64,000 bases of DNA from Caecitellus pseudoparvulus (GCA_965644315.1 CBFFRQ010000086.1:59878-123877), one strand, 5' to 3'; numbered from the stretch's first letter, positions 53,726 through 64,000 are shown. Translations and numbers: made by a program. The notes: generated from the letters alone by a model not told the origin.

Positions 53726-53824
53726 CGCGGCTCACCTTTCTGCAGAGTTGAATCGACCCAACAATCAGCGAGCAAAGAACACAAACTACCAAGAACACAA
53801 CCCGGAGCATGCATTGGGGAGATC

Positions 53825-55531
53825 TCAGAACGTTCCGAGGTCCTCCGCGACAGTGAAGGGCGCCTCCGTCTTGGCCTTGAGCTCCTCGATGGTGCAGCCG
53901 TCGGCCATTTCGATGAGGTGCAGGCCCGAGCCGTCCTTCTTCACGTCGAACACCGCCAGCTCGGTGATGATGCGGTCCACGACGCCCTTGCCGGTGAGGG
54001 GCAGGGAGCAGGCGTTGAGGATCTTAGGCTTGTCCCCCTTGGCGCAGTGCTCCATGGTGACCACGACGCGGGAGCCGCTGCCGACGAGGTCCATGGCGCC
54101 GCCCATGCCCTTGACCATCTTGCCGGGGATGATCCAGTTGGCCAGGTCGCCGTTGGCTGCCACTTGCAGCGCGCCCAGCATGGTCAGGTCCATGTGCCCC
54201 CCCCGGATCATGGCGAAGGACTCGGAGGAGCTGAACAAGGACGCGCCGGGGATGGCGGTGACCGTCTCCTTGCCGGCGTTGATGAGGTCGGGGTCGGCCT
54301 GGCCTGCCTGGGGGTAGGGGCCCATGCCCAGCAGGCCGTTCTCGCTCTGCAGCTCGATGCGGACGCCCTCTGGGACGTAGTTGGAGGCGAGGGTGGGGAT
54401 GCCGATGCCCAGGTTCACGTACATGCCATCCTTGAACTCCTTGGAGGCACGCTCGACGATGCGGCGACGGGCGGGGTTCAGCTTCACGTTGCCGGCGCCG
54501 TCCTCTGTCAGGCGCTCGATGCGCTTCTCGAAGGAGGCGGAGTGCACGACGCGGTCGACGTAAATGCCGGGCAAGTGCACTTCGGAGGGGGGGATGACGC
54601 CCGGCTCCACGACCTCCTCCACCTCCACCACGGTGATGGCACCTGCCTTGGCCATGTCTGGGTTGAAGTTCATGGCGGAGCCCTTGAACTGGACGTTGCC
54701 ACGGGTGTCGGCGCGCCAGGCCTTGATGAGGGCGAAGTCACCCCGGATGCCCTCCTCCATGATGTACTGGCGACCCCAGAACTCCCGCTCCTCTCGGCGC
54801 TCGGAGGGGATGGCGGTGCCCTCGCCGCCCGGGCCGTACTTGATGGTGGCGCCACCCTCGTGGATCATGGTGCCATACCCGGTGGGCGTGAAGAAGGCGG
54901 GGATGCCGGCGCCGCCTGCACGCACACGCTCCGCCAGGGTGCCCTGTGGAGTCAGCTCCACCTCCAGCTCACCAGACAGGTACTGCCGCTCGAACTCCTT
55001 GTTCTCCCCCACGTAGCTGCTGATCATGCGCTTGATCTGGCGGGTGTGCAGCAGCAGGCCCAGGCCGAAGTCGTCCACACCAGCGTTGTTGGAGACGGCG
55101 GTGAGGCCCTTGGTGCCCTGAGCAGTGCAGCGCCAGGCGGGAGTGGGCGTGGTGAGGCAGCGGCCCAGCGTGCAGAGTGCACTGGGCACTCACCTGGTCC
55201 CGGACAGCAGTAATGAGGTTCTCAGGAATGCCACACAGCCCGAAGCCGCCCACCAGCCTGCGGGGACAGGGGCACACTGGGTCGTCTGCAAGGCGGGGTG
55301 TGGCGGGGTGACACCGGCTGCTGTCTCACGCACAGGGTCGCGTTGTCTGGGATGTCCTTCACTGCTTCCGCTGCTGACGCAACGATCTTGTTCACTGGGC
55401 GGGAGCTCATGTAGCGGCTGGCCTGCGGGGCGCGTGTGAGCAGATGCGTGCAGTGGATGGAAGCGGCAGCAGCCCGCTGCAATACTCACTGCCGCAGTGG
55501 CCCTCGCCGCTGTTGCTGCGCGAGCAAGCAT
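53825..55531 (-). CDS. OXCT1: Succinyl-CoA:3-ketoacid CoA-transferase (SCOT), mitochondrial, four exons
   Basis: Minus-strand exons 55490-55531, 55334-55422, 55194-55257 and 53825-55117 give 495 residues. Donors are GTGAGT, GTGCGT and GTGAGT; phases 0, 2 and 0 match. The protein moves CoA from succinyl-CoA to acetoacetate in the mitochondrial matrix. Exon 1 with the start of exon 2 encodes a presequence ([14 protein letters not shown] then SRYMSSRP). The first half has [32 protein letters not shown] and [20 protein letters not shown]. The second half has [19 protein letters not shown] and the catalytic Glu in the SENGLLGMG motif, then [14 protein letters not shown]. Both CoA-transferase halves are fused, as in animal-type SCOT. 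Confidence 0.96.
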
Positions 55532-56063
55532 GTTTAAGGAGTGCAGGGTGCAAAGCAATGCAAGGGGAAGGGTGCTACTGCAACTCTGACCGCTGGTGGA
55601 GCTCATTTGCTGTCACGCTTGGAAAGTGATGCACGAGCTTGACTGCTGCGGATTTTGACGGCTGCCATTTCGCTGGCTTCCAACCACTGCGTGGCGCACT
55701 TGCGTGCAGGTTGTGCCGCTCGACACGACACGCCCCCGGCATTGTGTGTGGTATGTCGTGACACAACAGCACCTTTCGTACCGCTGGCACTCGCTCGGGG
55801 TGGGCTTGTGTACTCAAGCGGCTTGCTAGGCAGCCTGCAAGGAGAGCGTTCAGCTGCGCCGCAGTCCCTGCCCAGAAGACCGCCATAGCCACTTCTAAAC
55901 TGGTCAGGGTGTTGCCACGACGTGAGGCACACGCTGCACCAGGAACTCGGGGCCCAGCGAAGGGCTCCCCCCTCGCCAGTGAGGTGGCAGGCCCGGCAAG
56001 GGACCTGGCCAGGCCAGTGGCAAGCGCCCGCGGCAGCCCAGCCGTGGAACTCCGCCTTCGACC
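55532..56063. other. Divergent promoter region between SCOT and ataxin-2 genes
   Basis: About 530 bp between the two start codons. Only short open frames without motifs are present. It should hold both promoters. Confidence 0.5.
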
Positions 56064-57878
56064 ATGGCAGCTGCTGCACAGCCCGCCAAGTCCTCCAACG
56101 CTGAGCGCTTCATCTTCGCACAGCTTGCCCTGATCGTGAGTGAGGGGCGCGGTGCTGAGCGGCGCTGCTGCTTCGACAAGGTGCTCACACCAGCCTCACA
56201 CCGACTCAAACCCTGCCTGCACCTGCCTCAGGGCCAACACGTGCACGTGCGGACGAAGGATGGCAGCGTCTACGCTGGCGTCTTCCACTCCTCTGACCCG
56301 CGCCCAGGCGGCCTGGCGCTGACGTTGCGTTTCGCCAGTGTGGAGGTGTGTGCTGGTTCTTGCCCGTGAAACGCCGGTATGCTCCCGCTGCCCCTGCTCA
56401 CGCACCTCACCTGCCACGCACACCTCGCCAGACGAAAGGCTCTGCTGCCTTGGAGTTGACCCCAGACAACGCGGTGTTGGTGCGCTCTGAAGACTTCGTG
56501 GAGGTGGGTGGCCACCAAGACTGCTGCACCGCACACTCACGCCGTGCCACTCCGCGCTCCCCGTACCTCCCAGATGTGGGCACCGCATGTGGACATGGCG
56601 GCCCTCGTCACTCCCAGCAGTGACTCCTTCAAGACTGACGGCGACATCTCCCGCCGATCGGCCGCAGTGGGCCGTGACCTCACCCGGGCTGGTGCGGAGT
56701 GGGTTGGCGACAGCTCCACGCTGCTGGCCGGTCTCGAGGAGGACGACGATGGCAAGGGCTTCGACCAGTTCGAGACCATCCGCCGCATGACGGGACACAA
56801 CCCCACCTTCGACGAGGACGCGTACACCACGCGCCTGAACCGCAGTGAATTCTCCCAGCGCGACCGGGCCGAGGCCAGCCGTGTGGCCAAGGAGATCATG
56901 GGCTCCAGCACCACCAACTTCCACGTGGCGGAGGAGCGAGGGCAGGGCTTCCGGGGTGGCTTCGACTCCGAGGCACGCTACTCTGGTGTCCTGCGCTCCC
57001 AGGAGGCGCCGCCAGCGGACGCCACCCCCCCCACGCCTGGCAAGTACGTCCCCCCCAACCGCCGCAAGGACACACCCTCCTTCAGCGATGTTCTGCAAGG
57101 CAAAACGGCACCTGCTCCTGCGCCAGCACCGAAGCCAGCTCCAGCACCAGCACCAGCACCAGCTCCAGCACCAGCACCAGCTCCAGCTCCAGCTCCAGCT
57201 CCAGCTCCAGCTCCAGCACCAACACCAGCGCCAGGCAAGTCTGGGCGCTCTGCCGAGATCGAAGGTCTGCGTGAATTTTCCTCCAAGGTGGGCCGCACCA
57301 TCCAAGAGAAAAAGGGAGCTCGGGCCAGCGCTAAGGCTGCCAAGCAGGGCCGGGCCGCACCCGCACCTGCACCCGTGCCAGCCCCAGCGCCAGCTGCCGC
57401 TGCTCCTGCCCCTGCCCCTGCGACAGCAGCAACAGCAGGTCCCAAGGCCAAGAAGCCGCTGAAGTTCAACGTCAACGCAGCAGCGTGGGAAGGCGGCTTT
57501 GATGCGACCCCGGCCCCGGCACCAGCGCAGACCCAGCCCTTCCCCGGGCCGGGCACCCGCTATGGCCAGTTCATGGCTCCTCAAGTGCCCTACCACGGCC
57601 AGCCGCAGTTCGGCGCCGCTCCTCCCTTCATGCCCATGGGGGGGGGCTATGCCCCCATGCCCATGGGCGCCGGTGGGTACCCTGTTCCCAACCAGGGAGC
57701 CCCGCCCTACATCCCGGCAACCGGCCCTTTTCCACAGCAGGCGGGGGCCGTGCCCCACGCGCCCGCTGCAGGCGTGCCTGGCCCCGCCACGCAAGCCCCA
57801 GGCGCGCCTAGCCAGGCCACGCAAGCTGCACGGGCTGCCATGGCCAGCAGCGTCAAGCCCACCTCCCCCCGCCACTGA
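56064..57878 (+). CDS. ATXN2: Ataxin-2 / Pbp1 homologue (LsmAD protein), four exons
   Basis: Exons 56064-56135, 56232-56345, 56432-56503 and 56574-57878 give 520 residues. Donors are GTGAGT, GTGTGT and GTGGGT, all phase 0. Ataxin-2 proteins bind RNA and poly(A)-binding protein and act in stress granules and translation. The Lsm-like part covers exons 1-3: ERFIFAQLALI, GQHVHVRTKDGSVYAGVFHS, and AVLVRSEDFVE. The LsmAD domain in exon 4 has GFDQFETIRRMTGHNPTFDE, YTTRLNRSEFSQRDRAEA and STTNFHVAEERG. A long Ala-Pro repeat follows, then KFNVNAAAWEGG, a possible PAM2-like PABP-binding site that deviates from consensus. The Gly/Pro/Met-rich C-terminus is low complexity. It is shorter than animal ataxin-2. 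Confidence 0.92.
57121..57233 (+). repeat. Ala-Pro coding hexanucleotide-type repeat
   Basis: Degenerate CCAGCT/CCAGCA hexamers run in frame and encode alternating Ala-Pro in the ataxin-2-like protein. They are likely prone to length change. Confidence 0.85.
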
Positions 57879-57916
57879 CCTCGGCCAATGCACCGTCTCC
57901 ACGCGAACACCCTCCC

Positions 57917-59807
57917 TCAGCCATGCGTTGGCGAGCTCTCTGCACTGGCGAGAAGCCGGCCCGAGGAGTGCCCGGCAGCACTGCCCTGCCGCCGCACAGA
58001 CGCCCTCAAGGCGCGGGACTGCTCCAGGCTCTGCCGTGTGCTTGTCAGGCCGCGGCGCCCGCTGCTACGCTTGGACGCTGTGTGGCCGGCACTGGCCAGC
58101 ATGGCAGCTGCGAAGGCGCCGGCTGTTGTGTGGGACGCTGCACTGGCGACTGACGCGGTCCCTGGGGAGGAGTGTCTTGAGCTGGCTGCAGGGCGGGGCG
58201 GCGAGGGGGGGGGCAGAGGGGGGTGCGCGGGGGGGGGCTCGTCGCCCGCCACCGCCCCTACCCCCCCCCCGCACAGTCACGCGGGCGACTGACAACGTAG
58301 TGGCGGGGGACAGGCTGGGCGCTGGGGCTGCCGCTGGAGCAGGGGTAGGGGCAGGGGTAGGGGCAGGCGAGAGGGCTTGGGGGACGTAGCGCATGGCTGG
58401 CTGGGTGTGTGTCTCGCCCCTGCCAGAGGAAGGTGCAGCTGCAGCGTGCCCGGCGGAGACAGGCTGGGCTGCAGCGGCAGTGCTGGACTGTGCTGCACGC
58501 AGCACCTCCTCCACCGTCTTAACCTGGGCCTTGGGCGCTTGCTGCGTGGTTGTCGGGGGTTGCCTGGTTGCGACGGCGGAGTGCCCGGCCGCCCAGCCTG
58601 GCGGCGCGGCAGGGCTGGATGAGGGCGCACTGCGCTGCCCGGTCGCCGGGGACAGGGTGAAGCGGGGCACCTCCGCCAGTTGCAGTCCAGACAGGGGCGT
58701 CAAGCCGGCCACTGCTTCCATGAGGCCGCCGTGTCGAGCAATGGCGCTGGGCTCACTTGACACCGGCATTGGCGCCGCTTGGCTCAGGATACCACTCTGG
58801 CTGGGCGCAGGCACTGGCGCCGCATGCCGTGGCAGCGGCGTGGGGGAGGCAAGAGCCGACAACCCAGCACTGTGCCCTGCATATCCTGTCGGCTCAGCGC
58901 TGGTGGCAGGCTCCCCCGGGCTGAGCAGCTGCTGCAAGGCCGCCAGGGGAGCAGGGGACGTGCCAGGGGACGCGGTGGCGCCGTGTGCTTCCCGGTGCAG
59001 GTCGGCCACCACCCGCCCAGCGCTGTCCTTCAGCGCAGTCAAGGCTTGCTGCAGCTGCTGCACCTGTCGCTGCAGGGCGCTCTCCCTAGCTGCTGCTGCG
59101 TCGGCTGAGGCCTGAGCGTGTTTGCGCTCTGCCTGCAGCTGTTCGGAGGCGCTGGTCAAGTCTGCCCTGGCGCTGTCCAGGCTCTGCTGCAGGGTTCGCA
59201 CCGTCTCCGCCTCGGCAGCCGCTAGCTCCTCAGCTTCTGTGGCGGCGGCGGTGGCCGCGGCAGCCGCCTCTCTGGCTGCCTTGACACTCTTACGGGCTGC
59301 ATCTCGAGATGAACGCGTGGCCTCAAGCTCGCGCTGCAACTTGGCATTCTCTGCTGCCGCCGCTGCCACCTGCTCTTGCAGGCGCTGCACCTCGCCTTGC
59401 CAGTGGGCAGTCAAGGGGCCGGTGAACTGCCGCTCCAAGTCCTTGATCATGGCTCGCACTGCATACATGTCCACGCCCCCCGACCCACCAGCAGCGTGGT
59501 GCTTTGGAGGCCCTGCTTTTCGAGGCACACTGCTGCTGCGTCTGTGCCGGGTGGTGCCTTGCTCTCCCGAAGTTTCGCTTGCGTTTCCTGCTCGCTGCCG
59601 TTGCCGCGCAGCGCCTTGCAAGGGCTCCCGAGACCTCCAAGAGGAAGACCGGCTCCGCAACATGGGTGTCGTGGAAGTGTCTCGCGACAGGGGAATCATG
59701 CGGGTCAGCTCCGCATCTGTCTCTTGCATGAGCACTTGCAGGGCTTGGTCAGACAGGTCAGCGGGAGGTGGCTGACTTGCAGCTGCAAGGTCAGTCTCCG
59801 CAGCCAT
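57917..59807 (-). CDS. Coiled-coil protein, two exons
   Basis: Minus-strand exons 58262-59807 and 57917-58185 give 604 residues, started at ATG 59807 (MAAETDLAAASQ). The 76-nt intron has a GTAGGG donor and a C-rich tract before CTGCAG, phase 1. Reading through it instead gives a Gly/Arg/Pro-only stretch, whereas the spliced frame ends in Ser/Ala-rich sequence like the rest. A coiled coil of about 150 residues lies in the N-terminal half (HWQGEVQRLQEQVAAAAAEN, AESALQRQVQ-like heptads, ending LQRQVQQLQQALTALKD). The C-terminal half is Pro/Ala/Thr/Ser-rich. No family is recognised. It stops 38 bp from the facing ataxin-2 gene. Confidence 0.62.
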
Positions 59808-59912
59808 GGCCGCCGCCCCGCGCACTGCGGCAGGGACCGTGGGCGCTGACTCTGCTCGCACTCACCAGCCCTTGCGCTGCATGCGTGTGTCGCGTGAATT
59901 GTGCGCCCGGCG

Positions 59913-62006
59913 TCACTCATCCTCGGGCATGTCCCCGGCGTCCTCCTCACCCTCCTCTTCATCCTCCTCCTCCTCCTGCCCTGCCGTCATGGGCGTGCCC
60001 TCGCCCGTGCCAGGAGTGGACGGCGTCCTGAACGACGCCGCCGACGTGGAGGTGGTTGTGCGTCGCAGCTTCACTTGTGCCAGGGCGGCATCCCCAGCCC
60101 GCGGGCGAGGCGTCTCGCCGGGCAGCGTCACACCAGCGTGAGTGGCGGCAGCGTCCAGAGCGGCGCTGGTGGCGGTGCGCACGGCGCCCCCTGGCACGGC
60201 CTGCGACACCCGGAACACCATGGGCGTCGTCTCCAGTGTGCGGTTGTTCAGCAACACCACCGTGCCAGTGGTGGAGAACGTCGGCACGGCAACCACCCGG
60301 GTGGCACACAGCAGGCCACTGGCCGAGGCAGCTGCAGCTGCAGCGGAGGGGTCAGCCCCTGCTGTCCCCAGGGTGGACATGTGGGCCTCCTGTGCCGCAG
60401 AGGTGGCCATCGTGTGTGCGTCGAAGCTGACGGCAGTGGGTGTGACCAGGGCGGACCCATAGCAAGGCTGGTTGCCAGCGAACAACACATGTGGTGCGTC
60501 CAGGTGGGTCACCACGAACGGGTCCGTGTTGAAGAAGGGGTAGGCAGCCAGGGTGTCTGGCGCCGTGGGGGCCAGGTGCCGCCAGTACAGCATGTTGGCC
60601 AGTGTGCTGGTGCGTGCGACGGGGTCGTGGGCAGGCAGCGGGGGCGCCCCCAGAGCAGCACAGCCCTCCCTCTCCACACACGCCAGCGGCACGTAGCTGG
60701 TGGTGTACGCCATGACGTTGTCCACCGTCTGCCCTGCTGTCCCCGCCATGCGCAAGCCGTCCACCTCCTGGTCCAGAGGGTTGGGCGCACACGTCACAGT
60801 GCTGCTGCGACATGCCATGGGCAGCAGGACGGGGTGCAGGGGCTGTTGCGGCAGCGTGACGTTGGCAGGGTCGCCCTGCCCCGGCATGATGTCTAGGGCC
60901 ACGCAGGCTGCCCAGGAAGCCAGCAGCATGTCTGCCTCAGCCAGGGGGGCTGCCAGCGCCGCCTGCATGTCGCTGGGCACGGCCTTGGCGCAGAGGAACT
61001 CATCCGCAGCGGTGCCTGCGCGTGGGGCGACGAGGCCGCCGGCGACGACCACCCGCGAAATACGCGCAGATCCACAACGGTCCCCCACACCCCCCACACT
61101 GCCGCGAATGAAGTCGGTGAGCAGTTGCAGCGGCAGCGGGTCCGACCCCCCCCCGCAGTGCAGGCCACTGGTGAGCAGAGTGAAGGTGTCTGGTGCAGAC
61201 GCAGGGGGGGCTGCAGTGCCCAGGGGCGCCAAGACGGCCTGCCCCCCCGGGTGTGGCGTCGGGTGTGGCGCCATGCCTAGGAAGTGCAGGGTGTGCACGC
61301 GCAGCTCGCCGGAAGGCGCGACTTCGCCCACCACCCCTGCCACGACGCCGGTGACGACGTTGGCAGTGAGGGAAGCATGAATGTCCAGCGTCACACGCCC
61401 AGACATGTCCTCCAGCACGACGGAGTCATCCTCGGAGCAGTAGTTGTCCATGGTGCGGGGAGGGCCCACCCCCACCGAGCGCTCATTCGTGAACTCGTTC
61501 AGGATGTTGGGCTTCAGCTTCATGTCCTTGAACAGCGTGCCGACCACGGCAACCTTCCCGCCTGGCTTGAGGGCGATGATGCGATCCACAACGGGGATGG
61601 CCCCCGACTCTGCGCACCAGGGGGGGTGGCGGATGGCAAACGGTGGGCATGGGGCGAGGGAGTTTCAAACGCCGCAGTGCACCACGCACCAACGTCGGCA
61701 TTGCGGCTCTTGAGGACAGTGAACATGCCACCTCGCAGCTGCATGAGCCGCTTCTGGTAGATGTGCGTGTACTGCCGCTGGAAGTTCTTGCCCTTGACCA
61801 GGTAGCGCTGGAATTTCGGGGTGCTCTGAGACACTCCGCGTTTCACCACAGAGCCACCCCCAACCGACACGTCGCCCTCCTCGTCCACATGGCTCCTGCA
61901 CGTGAACGTGGGCAAGGGGTGGGTCAATGTGCACTAGGACCAGCAGGGGGAGGGTGCATTGGCACACGCACACGTCCAAAAAGGTGCCTTGGAAGGTGGA
62001 AGCCAT
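59913..62006 (-). CDS. POLD2: DNA polymerase delta subunit 2 (POLD2, B-subunit), three exons
   Basis: Minus-strand exons 61972-62006, 61690-61895 and 59913-61609 give 645 residues. The introns are 76 and 80 nt, both GTGCGT, phases 2 and 1. POLD2 is the essential second subunit of replicative polymerase delta, holding the catalytic subunit and POLD3. N-terminal helices: FQRYLVKGKNFQRQYTHIYQ. OB fold: VAVVGTLFKDMKLKPNILNE, then YCSEDDSVVLEDMSGRVTL. The inactive phosphodiesterase-like domain has FTLLTSGLHCGGGSD near 240, DIMPGQGDPANVTLPQQPLH, and the closing block PHVLFAGNQPCYGSALV. About 170 extra residues follow the usual end, Ala/Thr/Pro-rich with an acidic tail; human POLD2 is about 469 residues. 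Confidence 0.93.
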
Positions 62007-62183
62007 GGTGTCCCTGCGCAGCACTTGCCCGGGTTTGTCTGAGCACCGGCGCTTGCTGCACGGTTGTGGAACGGGGCGGAGCAGCCTGCAGTGTTTCCTA
62101 GTTTGAGCATGGCCCTGGCTTTGCATTGAGCCACGCAACAAGCATGGGGGCCCGACCCCCCCTGGTTCACAGAGCTCCGCAAA

Positions 62184-63835
62184 TCACTTCTCCCGCTTGT
62201 AAATCTTCGCCAGCAGGCCCTTGAACACATCCCCCGGCAAAGTGCCCTCCTCGTCCACCTGCGTGATCTTCATCTGCAGCGCCTTGTAGCTGGCCTCCTC
62301 GTAGGCCTTGAAGTCTGCCTCCAGGCCCAGCTCCACGTACAGCGCCTTCACCGCCGCCACGCTCGCGTCATCGTGCTTGCCGTAGTGTGCCTGAGAAGGA
62401 GGGGGGTTGACATTGACATGTAGCCACACAATCTTAGAGGTGCGCTGGGGGAAGCAGCGCGTCTCACCACGCATGCAGCGTTGCTGTTGGCAGGCGCCCC
62501 ACGGCCCAGCACATGGGGAGGTACTGGGCCAAAGCGGTTTGCCTGCCGTGCTGCTGCGTGGAGGTCCAGCACGCGGCACTCACTTTCAACGTCTCCAGCT
62601 GCGCAGGGGTGCCCTTCTTCAGCGCCTGCACCACCAGCCAGGAGCACTTGTTGTCCTGGATGTCGGTGCCCACCTTGCCGATGACCTCGGGAGCCCCATA
62701 GCAGTCCAAGTAATCATCCTGCACCTGGAAGTACGTGCCCATCTCCACAAGGATGTCCTTGGCCACTTGCAGGTTGCCCACGGTGGCCTTGCCAGACAGC
62801 ACCAGGGCCAGGGCAATGGGCAGGTAGAAGGAGTAGAAGGCCGTCTTGTACTTGACAATGTACATGTACCTGTCCAGGGTGAATCGGCTCAAGTCGGGAG
62901 GGCCGTCCATGGGGTTGGAGGTCAAGTCCAGCAGCTGCCCCAGCTCCGTCTGCACTGTCGTCTCCAGGAACAGGTCCAGCAGCTGGCCGTACATGACCGG
63001 GTGGGACTCCGCGAAGTGCTTGCGCAGGAGCAGGTAGATGTGGGACTTCAGCAGGAAGGAGTCGTTCACGGCGATGTTGCCGATCTCGGGCAGCTTGTAC
63101 CAGCACGGCGCGCCTCGGCGCGTCTGGCTGGCGTCCATGAGGTCATCAGCCACCAAGAAGAATGCTTGCAGCTGCAGGGCAGGGTGGGCGTGCGTGCACG
63201 CCTGCGGTGCCCTGAACGGCGGCAGGGCAGCAACTCACCCACTCCACACACCACCCAAGCAAGGCTGACTGCTGCAATTCCGTGGCGGTGAGGGGCGTGC
63301 TGCCCTTGATGCTCTGCAGGGCGTGCACGACAGTCAAGCCACGGTTCAGCTTGCCGCCCGGCACTGTGTACTCGATCATCTGCGCCAGGGCGGGAGTATC
63401 ACGCCCATTGAAGCAGGTGCAGCCTTCGCCACCACCACACAGCCGCCGGGAACGCACCCGCTTGATGTACGCCAGGGCCTCCTCTGACAGCTCGTACTTG
63501 GGGAGGATGTCTGTGATCAATTCATCTGTAAGGGTCTTGAAAGTGGCCAGAAACTCTGCAGGGTGGGGAAGGAGGACCGTGCTTGCGCAATCCCTAGTGG
63601 TGGCTGCGGAACTTGCACACGCACCCTCCTTGCCGTAGGCCTCTGGGCTTCCGGAGGCAGCCTGTGAGGGAAGACACGAAGCTGAGCGTGAGCAGTGCAC
63701 TACTTGAAGCAGGGGACAGCGGCAAAACAGTGCAGGTCATTCAGCGTGGCAGGCGTGACGCACAGACCGCTTGCCAGTGTCAGCTGGAGCTGCGTCAGCA
63801 GCTCGCTTCACTCCGCCAGTGGCTGCAGCTGCCAT
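62184..63835 (-). CDS. FDPS: Farnesyl diphosphate synthase, six exons
   Basis: Minus-strand exons 63764-63835, 63625-63661, 63458-63555, 63239-63379, 62584-63171 and 62184-62390 give 380 residues. Donors are GTGCGT (three) and GTGAGT (two); phases 0, 1, 0, 0 and 0 match. The enzyme makes farnesyl diphosphate from dimethylallyl and isopentenyl diphosphates for sterols, dolichol and prenylation. Motifs: [14 protein letters not shown], first Asp-rich motif [28 protein letters not shown], second Asp-rich motif [26 protein letters not shown] and the C-terminal KIYKREK. The 25-residue N-terminal extension ([19 protein letters not shown]) is Ala-rich; a targeting role is possible but weak. Confidence 0.95.
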
Positions 63836-64000
63836 GGCGGTGGAGGGTGTAACAGCAGGAGGATGCACGCAGATGCATCAAGTTGTGACACAGACGAAAA
63901 CGTGTCGGTGAGTCGTGGAATGTGGCAACGGAAGAGGGCTGGCGAATGGATGGTGTTGCTGGGGCCAGTCGACGGCTCAGGTTTCGGCAGCGGTCTGGCG

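Noticed and set aside
53663-55213. 516-codon plus-strand frame opposite SCOT
   Set aside because: It runs through a tRNA gene and is the complement of the highly conserved CoA-transferase exon; Val/His/Gly-rich without features.
56196-57902. 568-codon minus-strand open frame opposite ataxin-2
   Set aside because: It is the shadow of the Ala-Pro repeat and GC-rich third positions. Its Trp/Cys/Ser runs mirror the repeat and it shows no domain, while the plus strand has clear LsmAD motifs and spliced exons.

Overview
This is nuclear DNA of a GC-rich, gene-dense unicellular eukaryote. Signs of this are spliceosomal introns, a mitochondrial presequence on a CoA-transferase, an intron-containing tRNA-Tyr pair and eukaryote-only families (LIS1, POLD2, ataxin-2, GPR107, MPC1). 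The lineage cannot be fixed from sequence alone. Large multi-pass PAS-domain proteins of the TmcB-like type, a centrin-binding SFI1-like protein and a dynein-stalk-like protein suggest a flagellated or ciliated protist. AP2-like repeats would fit an alga, alveolate or stramenopile. Many gene models below were rebuilt by hand, because open reading frames break at short introns. These are mostly 63-110 nt, with donors usually GTGCGT, GTGAGT or GTAAGT and acceptors usually CGCAG, TGCAG or CACAG; phases match in every model joined here.

Layout. 1-7000, all minus: a coiled-coil protein running off the left edge, mitochondrial pyruvate carrier MPC1, a calpain-like protein and a ferric reductase/NADPH-oxidase-type flavocytochrome. 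7.6-10.8 kb: a dynein-stalk-like protein (+) facing LIS1 (-). 11.5-24.8 kb: tandem genes A and B, about 1,830 and about 2,000 residues, multi-pass PAS proteins. Their DNA is almost identical in four blocks and unrelated in the loops between. 25.5-31 kb: an ABCG half-transporter (+), a PAC1-like proteasome-assembly chaperone (-) and malonyl-CoA decarboxylase (+). 31-40 kb, minus: a protein with three AP2-like repeats and a third, diverged PAS paralogue, C. 40.5-50 kb: a type I membrane protein with two C-type-lectin domains (+) facing a giant SFI1-like repeat protein (-). 50-53.2 kb: a triose-phosphate/nucleotide-sugar-type transporter (-) and a GPR107/108-type seven-TM protein (+). 53.3-53.7 kb: two identical tRNA-Tyr genes. 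53.8-63.8 kb: SCOT (-), ataxin-2/Pbp1 (+), a coiled-coil protein (-), POLD2 (-) and farnesyl diphosphate synthase (-).

How genes fit together. MPC1, malonyl-CoA decarboxylase and SCOT all serve mitochondrial acyl-CoA and ketoacid metabolism; FPPS feeds isoprenoids. LIS1, the dynein-stalk-like protein and the SFI1-like protein concern microtubules. Facing genes end only 9-38 bp apart (five pairs), and one head-to-head pair shares a promoter of about 170 bp. The most unusual part is the A/B/C PAS family.
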